64,000 nt of DNA from Kuschelorhynchus macadamiae (taxonomy: Eukaryota > Arthropoda > Insecta > Coleoptera > Curculionidae), in NCBI GenBank assembly GCA_030620095.1, contig JAUTXW010002359.1, positions 4,257,001-4,321,000 of the forward strand, in the 5' to 3' direction. Both the position numbers and the translations under genes were made by a program. Below, one piece after another: positions 1 to 12,685 of this stretch; within the stretch, counting starts at the first letter, position 1, and each line of letters begins with the position of its first letter. The notes beneath the pieces were generated by a model that saw only the letters and a list, made by a program, of their open reading frames with translations, ran no database searches and was not told the origin of the DNA.

Positions 1-394
1 GCCAAAATAGAAAATAATATTATTTATGTATTAACTTAAACTATAACAATATGCAAGAAGAAAAAAAACAGTTTAATAATAAACTATTAGAGGTTTTGTA
101 GTTTGCATAGTTTTAAGAAATAACTGTTGAGAGGTAAATTGTTCAAAATATATCTTTTTCTTCTGGGATATGGCTTACATTATGAGAGCTTCAATACATA
201 CATACAACACAATACATCATAATATAACATATTAGATACTTATGTACAAATGAATAAAAAGAACCGGTATATGTCATAAATTTATTATTTCCTAAAAATT
301 AATAAAAAATGTGAACTTACCAAGCATAGTAATTTATAGCACTAGGTAGGTAATTCACACTAAAAAAATTATTTTACAAATTTAAAGTAAATGC
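1..394. other. No gene recognised
   Basis: AT-rich sequence without a recognisable reading frame or repeat structure. It borders the C-terminal end of the decayed mariner-like transposase and may hold that element's 3' end, but I could not identify a terminal inverted repeat. Confidence 0.5.
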
Positions 395-1201
395 TGAAAA
401 TGACTATCGCCACTATTTAAACTCGCAGCAATAAGGCGAAGACAACTTTTTGGGACAAATTCAAGAACGTTAGGTCTTTATCTAATTTGTTCCGTTGCAG
501 TAAAAATACAGTTTCTAAGGTAATCTTCATTTTCAATTCCAACCCTATTATACACTAATGTTTTCATGTGAACTCAAAAATAAAAATCAAATGGGTTTAG
601 GTCTGGTAACCTCGGAGGCCATTTTCTAGGTTTTGGGGCATTTCGACCTATCCACCTATTATCAAACGTATTATCCAGATGTTGTAACACATTCCTATGA
701 ATGTGAGCAGGAGAAGAGCAGGCATGAAGAAACCAGGCACTGGCTCGTTGAGCTAAAGGAATATCTTCTTAAAGAGTGGGCAAGTTATTAGTGAAAAATT
801 AGAGGTATGCCTCTCCTGTTAAATACCTTGGTAGCTCAATAGGTCCGATTATTGGAAACCCTGTATTGAAATCGGCCTTGTTGAATCGTGCGTTGTTTAA
901 TTTGAGCCCAGGTATGAGTCTTATGATAATTTAAAATTCGATCTCTCATAAAACAACAATCATCGGTTGTCAGTATGTTTAAAGTAAAATATTCCTGTTC
1001 TTGTTTTTTTCGGAGAAACCACCGGCAAAATTCTCTTCTTTGGGGTAAGTCCTCTAAAGTCAAAGCCCGTACTCGCTGCACACGGTAAGGGTACAGAAGG
1101 TTTTCACGAAGGGTATGATGAATGTTCAAATTAAAAAAATCCAATTTGTAGTGAGAGGAGTTAGGAATTGACCCTATGTTATTTAAGCATTTTTTAATCA
1201 A
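395..1201 (-). pseudogene. Decayed mariner-like (DDE) transposase fragment
   Basis: Reading the minus strand, the N-proximal part (about 1201-836) carries YPYRVQRVRALTLEDLPQRR, a REFCRWFL segment and then ILTTDDCCFMRD, which resembles the ILFTDEATF block around an acidic catalytic residue in insect mariner-like transposases. Further downstream, in other frames (about 680-540), come RWIGR, KWPPRLPDLNPFDF and VHMKTLVYNRVG, the family's C-terminal catalytic region (usually WPPRSPDLTPLDFFLWG). Frameshifts and stops separate these blocks, and the N-terminal DNA-binding half is not visible. The enzyme would catalyse cut-and-paste transposition; this copy is dead. I did not find the inverted repeats. 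Confidence 0.8.
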
Positions 1202-2339
1202 AATGGTTCATACTATCACGTTAAAATATTTGTAGTCATTTGAAGTATTCTTCTATTATTAACTATCTTTAAAATTACATTCTGAATAGATAACAGATGG
1301 GTATACCAATCATGCAGTCAGATCATAGACTACTATTATTATAAGATGTGTAAAACCGTCATTTAAAATGTAAATCAAACGACAGTTATTACTAGAGTAT
1401 TACAGCCTAAAAGAATCATTTTATATATTCTGTTGATTAATAATATGAATTGTCAAGTAAATCTAAATCAGATATTTCTGAATTTCTGAAATCACAAATA
1501 TGTTAATTCAAAATTCGCTTATTTTAGCACATCCCGAATAAATATGTTGATTCAGGCGTAAGCGCCATAGCCAGCCTAAAACATGTACCCCATATTTAAC
1601 GGCTGCTCTAAAATAGCAACTACATTAAATTTAGAATCAGCGTTTAGTGATAGGAGAATATATAATTATATGATGAACTTTTTGGTGCAGTATATATTAC
1701 ATGTTATAAGTACATAAATTATGATAGTCTTCTTATTGTATATCGCTGAATAATAAAGTATGGTTATTCTTATTCTTTAAAGTAAAAAAAAATTAATTAA
1801 TTTAAACTAAAAAATTCATAAACTTCTCTCTTGAATGAATTATATTCACGGGAATAAAAATGTTTCTGTTTAAAAATTCTAATTACAGTAACATTCTCAA
1901 TGTCATAAATTTAAACATTCTAGAAAATGTTGATTCTAATTGCATTCTTCCCTAACTTACTACCTATAAAATGGATTTCTTGACTTTTTCAATAAATCCA
2001 GTCGCAAACTTGTTGACAATTTAAAATATTGTAAAACAATAGAAAATAACTAAGAAATACACATTTCCACAGTAAAAAGTTAATCCTTAATAAGCCATCG
2101 ACTAGATATATGCAATGACAAGAGATTGAATTTGCAGCATTCTAGAAACGCAGTTTGAATTTGGAGATAATAATTTAAAAAACTATCTGATTAATAATAT
2201 TAGCCTTTACTAGATAATATTGTATATATTATATGTTCACCATAAGGAGCCAGCGTCACTTTAACATGTTGTATTTGATAACAAACATAGAAAAAGACTC
2301 GAAGTCTTGGTCTCATTAAATTATAATTTTACAATTCAC
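1202..2339. other. AT-rich, nothing recognised
   Basis: No coding region, structured repeat or RNA gene could be supported here on either strand. Confidence 0.5.
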
Positions 2340-2392
2340 AACAAACATGACACGTGTTTCGCCCTTTCGAGCATCATCAGACCTACAAACAA
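2340..2392 (-). ncRNA. Hammerhead-ribozyme motif (PLE-type, short helix III)
   Basis: On the minus strand CTGATGA (2380-2374) is followed by one T, a 4-bp helix II (GCTC, loop GAAA, GGGC), GAAA (2360-2357), a self-complementary CACGTG and TC. This is the order of a type-I hammerhead with a minimal helix III, the form known from Penelope-like elements and metazoan retrozymes. Predicted cleavage lies between 2349 and 2348. Helix I pairing is weak by eye and there is one extra U before helix II, so activity is uncertain. A tRNA-like segment and a GIY-YIG fragment lie within 350 bp. Confidence 0.6.
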
Positions 2393-2587
2393 CAGAGAGA
2401 ACCTTAGTAAATAATCACACTCACAAATCCTAAAACAATAACTTACAAATAGAATAAAACACACTAAAGCACAACAAAACAAACAACTACTTATACATAT
2501 TTGATGGACATTAAAATGAGGTTAAGTCTCACGTGAATAAACAAAATAAAATATTAAAAAAGTATTAAAAAAGGATTCACGTCTCTA

Positions 2588-2657
2588 GACGGGATCGAAC
2601 CCAGACCACCCGAGTGAGACGCCGAAGCAACCACCCACAGACCACTGGACTAGTCGA
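2588..2657 (-). repeat. tRNA-like sequence, probable SINE head
   Basis: The minus strand reads like a tRNA gene: an A-box-like GACTAGTCCAGTGGTC (about 2656-2641) and a strong B box GGGTTCGATCCC (about 2602-2591), roughly 45 bases apart. I could not fold a convincing acceptor stem, so it is more likely the Pol III promoter head of a tRNA-derived SINE than a working tRNA. Read in that direction, the hammerhead motif at 2340-2392 lies about 200 bases downstream, within the putative SINE body or tail. Confidence 0.5.
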
Positions 2658-2707
2658 AGAAAGGAACCAAAAACTCTCACTCTATGAATTAGTGAATGAA
2701 ATGAAGG

Positions 2708-2960
2708 TTGCAAAATAACTCCACGACCTATGTGGGACAAACAGGTCGAAAAATTTCCACAAGGGTGAGAGAACATTTAAGCCTTGTCAACAAATCCAGA
2801 AATACGGATGTAACTGAGACTGTTTCAGCTTTTGCCAATCATTTGTTGGAGTCAGGTCATGAATTTTCCATTTCTGACGTTGATGTTTAATTTTCTCAGC
2901 TAAGAAGAAGAAGGTACTGATAATACAGTACAGAAATAATAATTGGGGTATCGATCTTTA
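2708..2960 (+). pseudogene. GIY-YIG endonuclease fragment of a Penelope-like element
   Basis: The translation contains NSTTYVGQTGRKISTRVREH, the core of the GIY-YIG nuclease domain at the C terminus of Penelope-like retroelement proteins (Y.GQTGR...R..EH), followed by FANHLLESGHEF, which matches the family's downstream region. The domain cuts target DNA during retrotransposition. The upstream half (the GIY strand) and the whole reverse transcriptase are missing, and stops follow at about 2888. It is a 3' fragment of a dead element. Confidence 0.75.
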
Positions 2961-4147
2961 GGAGACCTGGAAAACGAAAACTGCTTTTTTAGATAATCAA
3001 GTTTTCGAAAATGTTTATTTTCTTCTTCAAGGCTAAAAATGGAACATTTGTGTTAAATAAATAAATGTATATATTTGTTAATTTTTTAAATAAATCATTC
3101 TGCATCTCTCATTATTGGAATAACTCATTTTGCATCAAATTAGAATTAAAAATTCATGCTGACTACAGTATCATTGGCAAGATTGACACATTACCATAGA
3201 CTTACCTAATACCTAAAATTAAAAAAGATAGCAAGTATTTTAGTTGCAAGCTAAACCCACACGTTTCTATGTGAAATAAAATTAAAATTTCAGATATTTC
3301 AAAGGTAACTGCAAAACCGTATGTGGTATCTTATACACAATAAGTCTTGAACTTTTTTAGAAACCGAAAATGTGATAAAAATCATATCAAATTTAGAAAT
3401 TTGTATTCCATGCTCAGTTGTTTCCTGATATTATCTGTTAATAATATTTAACATATTCTTCCACCTTTATAAAAAAGCGTCACAAGGAGTGTTCACTTTT
3501 ATTTGACTATCCCAGTACATACTACATCCATCACCGGCATAAAGACGTCTCTCTGTCTGGTAAGGTATCCAAATAACGAATCCCAGAAAATACTTATATA
3601 ATAAAATTTGTCAAAACGTGATTTTTCCTCTGCGATGTTATTACAGCCCTAAGGCGGGTTTTGTTTCAATTTGTAAGAGTAAACATGCTTTCTGTTTAAT
3701 AAAATAATGAAAATAAATTGATAAATGTGCTGCCTCTGTGCGGGGTTGAAAATGCCTGTCTCTTTGCTCATTAGCGAAAATTACAATGCGAATATTTTAT
3801 GCTTCTTCATTGTCATGCTTATGGAAATATGTATCGGGAATAAATGAAATTTTAATTAAAATTTAATTTAAATTGAAAACTAATTAAATAATTTGCGTTA
3901 TCTACCAAATATGTAGATTCTACATGGCCATTGTTCTATTGTTATTTTAAAAATGTTTTTCAAACGAGAAAAATGTCAACAGGTATTTAAAAAATGCGCA
4001 TCATATCCCAATAAATTATAAAAAAAGCAACTAAATATATTCTATAATGTTTACAGTATTAGAGATCTGACATCAAACTTATTCATTTACAATATCTGTA
4101 CTTTTTTAAAACTGTTTTCTGATAAACCCTATTTGTTGCATTGTTTC

Positions 4148-4149
<2 letters not shown>
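2961..4149. other. AT-rich, nothing recognised
   Basis: No supported gene or structured element; the stretch ends at a (TA)n tract. Confidence 0.5.

Positions 4150-4204
<55 letters not shown>
4150..4204. repeat. (TA)n microsatellite
   Basis: About 55 bp of uninterrupted TA dinucleotides, abutting the PLE-end fragment on its left side. Confidence 0.97.
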
Positions 4205-4206
<2 letters not shown>

Positions 4207-4211
<5 letters not shown>

Positions 4212-4669
4212 TTGGAAACCTTATTTTCTTGGGCCTAGGTTAAAAAAAATGATAACCGAAACACTCGATCAGTCTAATTTTATTTACAACTCAACATGTA
4301 AATTGCTTCTCCAAGGTGCGTAACATAAAATTAAGTATTAAATTGCTAGAATTGTTTTAAATTTGTTTCTTCAAATAGGTGTGTTTTGTCAAAACTAAAC
4401 ATTTTATTTTACCAAACGTAGCATATGTAATATTATTAATATGACAATGTTAGGTGTTTAAACCTTTTAATGTTTCTAGTATGTATATAATGTTTGCGTC
4501 TTTATATATATTTTTCCTGTGTTTTTTGTTTTAATGAAAAAAATATTCTTTTAGAGATCAAGCAAACCAAAATAAAGTCTTGAGATAGCTCAACACTATA
4601 AGCGAAACGTTATATAACGACTTAATATGAAAAAATGTGTTTTACTATTAACCTAGGCCTAAGAAAAAA

Positions 4670-4674
<5 letters not shown>
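4207..4674 (+). mobile_element. PLE-end fragment with inverted termini, between (TA)n tracts
   Basis: The left end has CCTTATTTTCTTGGGCCTAG and the right end its inverted counterpart ending CTAGGCCTAAG...AAGGTA; each end abuts a (TA)n tract. The interior matches, segment by segment, the noncoding parts of the larger element at 33607-37257: 4255-4450 corresponds inverted to 36000-36180, and 4375-4560 corresponds directly to 36960-37250. That larger element carries a PLE endonuclease fragment, so this is best read as a coding-free PLE derivative. An AGCGAAACG motif at about 4611 may be a decayed hammerhead 3' half. Confidence 0.65.

Positions 4675-4717
<43 letters not shown>
4675..4717. repeat. 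(TA)n microsatellite
   Basis: About 43 bp of TA dinucleotides abutting the right end of the preceding PLE-end fragment. Confidence 0.97.
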
Positions 4718-4723
<6 letters not shown>

Positions 4724-5862
4724 TAAATATATCTAAACCAACAAATAGGGTTTAGCAGAAAAAAGCTAATTGCAAGCCTTATAAGGAGAAAACACAACAA
4801 TACACGTTCTGGTTTTATGCAAAGGATTGGTTTATACTACCTACAACCAGAAGCTGAAAGTATATATGGAGAAGAAGTGTAAAAACTTTGGGTTTATGAA
4901 GTATACATTGCGACGGAATGACTGCAAATCTTAGAGAAATGACCGGGACAACGTGCACTAGACCAACAAGAGATCTGAATTTGTTTAAAAAATTAGACTG
5001 CACACTTTCATAAGTTTCAAGTGGATTGGTATAGAGCTAAAATAGGATATGAAATATTGCAGAGGCAACTTCTTCGATGCTTTGCTGGACCGGCTAGGGC
5101 TGTTTGTTTTAATATCGTAGAATCATGGTCAATCATCAAATAAACGTCTAAAATTAAATTTAGGTAATTAGAGAGCCCACGAAAATTAGTGATGCCGTGA
5201 GACGATACAAAATTTCTACTCTCGTCTAGTCTCGACACCATTCACTTTCGACACTCGAGACGAGACGAGACAAGAATGAACTGGTCGAGACGAGTCTTGT
5301 CTCGGCTTTTAATATAAGAAAACCTCCATCTTGTACATACAAATACATACGTTTATTTATTTCGTCTCAAGAAAACACAAAGAACAATAATTAACATATT
5401 GATGCTTGGTTGTTTGACTTTTGGCTTATTCCTCAATTTAGAATTGGTGAAATTCAAAAGTCGTATAATACGCCACCAATATGAACACTTTATCGACGAT
5501 CGTGTGATTTTACAAAAAAAAATGTAGTTTGTGAATGTTTATCCTTCACTTTATTCAAGATAGAAGAAAATGTTGATTATAAAAGTTATTTGGTTTTACC
5601 TGAACTACTTAGCAAAACAAAAAAAATGGACATCTTGCTGATTAGAAAAATACCAGGTTTGATACCTTTTTCTTTAAAAATAAACGGCAATGTGTTAGAG
5701 AGGGGGAGACGAAAAACGCTCTACTACATAGTGGGGTCAGTGGGAGTACATTGCTTATGGCAGGATTTTCGTAAATTTTCTCAATTGTCTTTAAAGAAGG
5801 TTGTATCATATCCGGTATTTTTATAATAAGCAAGAAGTTGCCTTTTTATTCATATAATATTA
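4718..5862. other. No gene recognised; GAGAC-rich patch
   Basis: No coding region supported. The stretch 5205-5305 is unusually rich in CTCGAGAC/CGAGACGAGAC motifs on both strands and could form local hairpins; I do not recognise it. Confidence 0.4.
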
Positions 5863-6178
5863 TACAGGGTGTTCTATTTAAAATATCAAAGCCGATACTC
5901 AATTTTTTACTTTCCAGGTGTTTTTTGTTTATTTTGTTGACAAATAATTGGTCCATGGCTGTCAAAAAGACTCTCGTAGATCGCAGATGTGAGACAAACT
6001 CAAAGTCAAAGTCTCAACATGTGAATAATAAACACCATAAATGGGTGCCATATACGTGGACACTTTTCGTGTATATTTTGACACCTAGTTAGGGCTTTAA
6101 CTAAAGGAGATACAAGAAACCCTTAAATACCTTAGTTGAAAATATACACAATTTTTATTTTTAATGGGACTCCCTGTA
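5863..6178. mobile_element. TA-flanked MITE (mariner/Tc1-like)
   Basis: The left end reads TACAGGGTGTTCTATTTAAA and the right end, inverted, TACAGGGAGTCCCATTAAAA: short imperfect terminal inverted repeats with TA at both outer edges, as expected for the TA target duplication of Tc1/mariner-type elements. The 316-bp interior has no transposase, so it is a nonautonomous miniature element. Reading frames inside it look accidental. Confidence 0.7.
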
Positions 6179-9100
6179 CATTATTATTTCATTATCTCAT
6201 TACCGATTGTAAATGCACAAACTTTGATACCTTTATCTTAAAAGATAACAAAAAAAAATGTCAAAAAACTTTCTCTTCTAACGGTACATACGATCAAAAA
6301 AAAAATACAGCATAATAAGTACGCAAAAAATTTTGCCCTGCTTTCTCGAGACTCCACCCGCATCCGGGGCGTCGCGGCGGCCGTATTATCGAGGTACGTT
6401 TGGATTATGAGTCGAGGAATTTTTGCTCCGCATTACTGGATGCTGAAATTACAAAGGTTGTACTGTATTTACATTTAAACATTTGTAATATTTAAAAAAT
6501 CCAAATATAAAGATATAAAATAAATAATATATTAAAAATCACGGTCACATAAGTAGAACTAGAGTAAAATATCAAATTTAATCGCAGATTCTCGTATATA
6601 AAATGAAAATAAAGTTAAGGCTACAGATATATTAATTTTTTACAACAAACAAAATAAACCATAGGTATTAGTAATCTTAACATCATTGTCGACATATAAC
6701 TTTTAATTCCATAAATGTGGTTTTCTTTTTTTTATATTTTATCTATTTTGTTCTTTTCAGTCCTGAAAAACCATTTACTCTTAGGTAACCAGTCTAGCCA
6801 AATCATATCACAAACCATATTACTTGTCCGCCATATTGGAGTAGTTGGCTTGAATTTTATACGAAAGTTTCAAATTGTATTGTTACGAGAACTCTGTATA
6901 CCTAAGTGTAGTTACTATTAGTATATAGAAGTGAGAAAAAAATTAAATACAAATTAATTAAAACCAGACATACAGAGAAGTGAAGGAAGAGCAATAAAAG
7001 TTTGTTTTTTGATAACTTTCTACATAAATTAGTTTTAAACTGCTGCTACAAACTCCATTACAAACTCTAAGTATAATTATAAGTTGTCGGTTCAGGTAAC
7101 CAAACGGAATGACATTTTATTGATTTTTCAAAACATTATATTGCACAAGTTCTACACGCAAGATCAAATCTTATATAATTAATAAAATTAATATCCATAA
7201 TTTAAAACGCGCCAATAAAGCAGAAAAACTTTAAAGGTATTGCCAAACCCATTATTTAATGCCAAAAAATATTTTAAAGTTTGTTTCAAAATTGTCTATA
7301 CAGTTACCGCAGCCGAGTAATGAACCCAATTTTATAGTGCAATATTACTACACGTGAGTTAACATTTTAAACAGCAGATGTTAATATAAAGTTCATTCAA
7401 CCATGAACGAAACTTCCGGACATTTAGTACTTTGCTTAAAATCGATTTGGGAGCCCCAACTACATATAATAATATCTGAATAAAGCCTTCTTATTTGCTA
7501 GTCGATGTTAAACGTGGGATTTATTGGACACTGCACATTCGCTTACAGCTATTTATGCTGCCAGTATATTATTCCTTTGAGGGAATTTTAAATTAAATAT
7601 TTAAATGGATATTTTATTATGGTTTATTTAACCGTAAACTAAAGTAGGCCATTTATAGGGCTTGCTATTTCGTCTGGTTGCTTTGTAAAATTCCAACTCA
7701 GTATTGAAAGTCTTGGTTTAAATTAATTTTTGAAACAATATTTCTACTGGTATTGCATAGTGTTTCAAAACTGTAGCAATTTACAGAGGGGACGAAAAGA
7801 ATTCGAGCCTGCTTTTTATTGGCGAGATGAATTATATGCACAGGTTATAGTAATAATAATATTAAATTGCCTTAATTTACATCCCTACAGGTAGTTAAAT
7901 ATTATGCTGTTTAAAGAATAGTAGCGAAATCTAGAATTTGCTACTCATGTAACCAATAAGCACACTAATGTATCTAATAAAAAACCAACTTTTAGATAGA
8001 ATTTTACATAATATGTCACTTTAGTACCCAAAAAATTTATATATCAAACGTCGGCAGTTTTATATGTTTAAAAAGTTTAAAAATTGTAATGCAATTGTCT
8101 AAATGTTGTATACCGTTTGAGAATATATTTTCAAACATTCAATAAACCCTAAACTAATTAATCTAATTATATGCACGCCACTGTACATCACGTATCTATC
8201 AAAAATCAATTTTATGCCACGCTCGCTTGATATAAAAACAACTTTTTATATTGCATTCAATAGCACATAACGCCACTAGACGTCAAAAGAGACCACTAGT
8301 ATAAAAAACTGTTTAATACTTAAAAGCCGATATCAATGTCTCTCTGGTTGTATTTTCGAACAGAACATTAGTCAACACTATTCAAGCAAAAATTGAACTT
8401 TATATTTCATTTCTGTGTATAGCCATCATAACATCGCATATCACATTCTTTGTCGCCTTGCAACCAGTTAGCCAAACCAATAGAAACAAGAGGTGGAAAA
8501 AGTCTAAACGTGTAAAAGTAGTAAGTTGAATAGTACAGTTAATGGTTTAATTTGAGTCAGTGAACTCGTCGCTCGGCTGGATGGGCTTCGCATTTGTTGT
8601 AAATACGAAATCGCTTATAAATGTAAATAATTACCAGTTAATACCTCAGTTTTAAGCATTGAACTCGGCTGGTCTAGCGATAGCTCGCATCTCATAGCTA
8701 ATACATTTCATAAACTAAATTAATTGCTCAATTTAACTTCGCTGTCTGAAATTAACATCTTTGACGCAAGAACCGCCTGAAAATCATTTAGTTCTTTTAA
8801 TTCCACAAGTTTATTGTGCAGTTTATTATTTCAGGCAAGCCATGTGCCTCGGGCACTAACAAGTGTTAGTTTTCACATTTCTATGAAATGATTGTATTAA
8901 TCTTTCTGTTGTATACAATGATATACAAATTTTAGTTAAAACCACAAGAGTATTGCTTTGTATTGGATCTTAGTAAATCCATGAGATTTGTTCTACTAGA
9001 CCATTGATCTATAGCCATTTGCTCGCTTAACAGCAAATAACTCAAAGTGCTTCAGTGAAGTCTAGTGCAAGGAAAGGTCGTTGATAGTAAATCAGATCCA

Positions 9101-9859
9101 ATCCTATTCTAATCCTATTTAATGTAACGAGTGAATTTGTCCTATTTTAACCGATTATATAAAAACAACTTATTGTTGATTATTCAAAAAAATAAATTCT
9201 TAAAACTAATTTAAGATAAAATTAGTTGAGTGAACGAATGACGGAACGTTTTGGTTTTTAAGAATTTTGTTTGTTTTAATGTATGAATTTACATTACTGG
9301 TATAATATAGTTATATATAGTTTTTTGATAAGTTTTATTGATAAATATTTAATTCGTTCAACAGAAAGGTAAATAAGCCTTAGAAAATCAGCACCATCAG
9401 CATGGTAATAACAACCTCTGAGTTATTTTGTTTAATTATTAATCTAAATAAAAACTGATAAGATAAAACATGGTCCTTCCAAATTAGAAAATGTATTATA
9501 AAGAATTTCTTTCCACTCTCAAAGGTCGTACCTAAGATTAAATAATCATTTACACTCGCATATACATATATACATCGATCATATACAATAGATCATTCTA
9601 AATAAAATTCACTTGTCGGACTTATCTTTAATGTAAAGTACTCACACCCTTTAGATCAGCGAAGTTTCTTCGATCGTTATCAAGTGTAAACTATGAGATA
9701 AGTCTAAAACTACAACTTATATTCTATCTAAATAAATTTCAATTATTAGATAATTTTTTTTTCCAATTTTACAAAAAAATCAGTTAATACAGCAAATATT
9801 ATTTCCATTGAGGGAGTTAATCTGATAAAAATTTTCCTAAAAATAAATTCCGTAGAAAT
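6179..9859. other. Long AT-rich stretch without recognisable genes
   Basis: I see no supported coding region, RNA gene or inverted-repeat element. A small GC-rich island lies at about 6340-6400 (CATCCGGGGCGTCGCGGCGG) and stands out from its surroundings without an identifiable function. Confidence 0.45.
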
Positions 9860-11660
9860 AAGTATAAAACTCTGTTATAAACTGTTCTTCAACTAATTTG
9901 GATTTAATTCTAACCGACATTGGTAAAACCCTAAAATTTTACGATTTGGATGTTTTTATTGGTGATATTAATATAAATATTATTATAAACACTGAATCAC
10001 TCCTACACCAATACATCGATATATTGAACGAAAAAGGATTTTTCTCTTTTATAGATAAAACCACAAACGTGACCGATTCCACCAAAAGTGTCATTGATCA
10101 TATTTTTTTATGGAGCTGGACAGGCCTATTGCTTTTCATATTTCAGGGAAATCTCACTGATCATTACATATTAGGACTAACAGTAAATACACAAAAAGGA
10201 ATGGACACTCATTAAATAAATTATGTAATAAATAAAAAATGAATACATTGAATTAAATGACCTATTATCAAAACAGTTTCTACATTATATCAAATTATGT
10301 ACAGATCGCATAAAATATTTTGTGATGAACACTACAAAATCATATTACAAAGGCTATAAAAGTGGAAATTATCAAAAATAAAAATAGACAAAAATTAAAC
10401 CGTAGATAACTTTGGCCTTGATTACATCTATTAGTCAACGTGATAATTTAAAGAGATAACTACAAAAAGGTATTAGTAAAGCTAAAAATTGACAATGTAA
10501 AAAATGTAAGAATTATCTTAATAAACTAGTTCGAAAAACAAAAAATAACTTTTTAAAACTAAAATGAACGAGACCACAAATACAACTAAAAATATGGAAA
10601 ATTATAAATGAAGCGACATACAAAAATATTAAAAAAAATGTAACAAAATTTAAGAGATCACACCGGACCGGAACTCGTAAAAGAGCGATTGGTCGGATTT
10701 CCGGAAACACACAGGATTTACTTTTCGAGAAGCAGTGTTTTTCCCAATTGAAAAAGCAATGTTTAACTGTTTGTCATAACCTAGTTTTAAAAAAGTTGCA
10801 TAATATTGGGGTCAGGAGTAAAACATTTGAATTATTTAAATGTTACTTGGATAATCGAATACAACAAACAAGATGTAATGATCATGTGAGTACAAATAAA
10901 ATAGTAACTACAGCAGTCCCACAGGGGACAGTACTAGGAGCCGTCCCGCTCCTTGATCATATAAATGTGCTAGAAAAACTACTAATATCAGGTACGATAA
11001 ACTCCTAAGCCGACGAAACACACAGTGTTAGACAGTTAATTTTAAACGTGTCGTAAACGTGCTTATTATCTTCATAACGTATTCTTTAACTCTAAAAAGT
11101 TAGCCAATTAAGGATAACTAATATACTCTTTTACAAGCCCATACATCGATAAGTAAGATAAATTGCAATTGTCCAGCAATATCAAAAGTTCAAAAGGTGA
11201 AACATTTGGGTTTGTTTATTCCCCAGCGTTTATGATGGAATGAACAAACTTTAGAAATAAAAAAAGTAGAAAGCTTTATTTTAGATCAGCTACATAATTC
11301 CTTAGATACACAAACACTAAAATCTGCCAAACAATAATATTATAAATAATAATAATTAAAAATAATCGACGCTCGGCAGCTAACTTTTATAAGGATTCAG
11401 GAGCACTGGGAAAATTATTTGTGCTAGGATATATTATTTACTTCAAAAAATGTTTCCCGAAATATAATAACCAAACTCGCTACAAAGCAAATAAAAAAGT
11501 TAAATCGACATTTTGTATAAAATTACATCTGCAAAGGAATATTATCTTTTTTTCTCCCAAATTATTAATATTCTTCCAATATCAATAAAAAATATGTTTC
11601 TAATTTGTAGCAACACATACCTATTTAATTCTTATAAAAAATATTGAAGGAAACTCGTTT
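9860..11660 (+). pseudogene. Relic of a Jockey/CR1-like LINE (EN and RT pieces)
   Basis: Pieces of a non-LTR retrotransposon ORF2 lie in order on the plus strand. At 9898-10140 FIGDININI, YIDILNEKGF and VIDHIFLW match the C-terminal half of an APE-type endonuclease. At 10748-11000 LTVCHNLVLKKLHNIGVRSK, a YLDNRIQQTR segment and VPQGTVLGA match reverse-transcriptase palm motifs, with the segment between DTV.H and the YADD box incomplete. At 11270-11650 segments such as LDQLHNSLD and SQIINILPISIKN resemble the C-terminal tail. Stops and frameshifts throughout show that it is inactive. Confidence 0.7.
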
Positions 11661-11759
11661 ATGAAAGATATTTAGATTTTAAAAGGCTCATGAATATATT
11701 TATAAACTCATGTGTGAACAAATAAATCCATTGTTTTTTTTTTAAATAAAGATATACAT

Positions 11760-12598
<839 letters not shown>

Positions 12599-12675
<77 letters not shown>

Positions 12676-12685
12676 CATATATATA
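12599..12685. repeat. (TA)n microsatellite
   Basis: About 85 bp of TA dinucleotides with a short CATA interruption near the right end, abutting the dimer. Confidence 0.95.
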
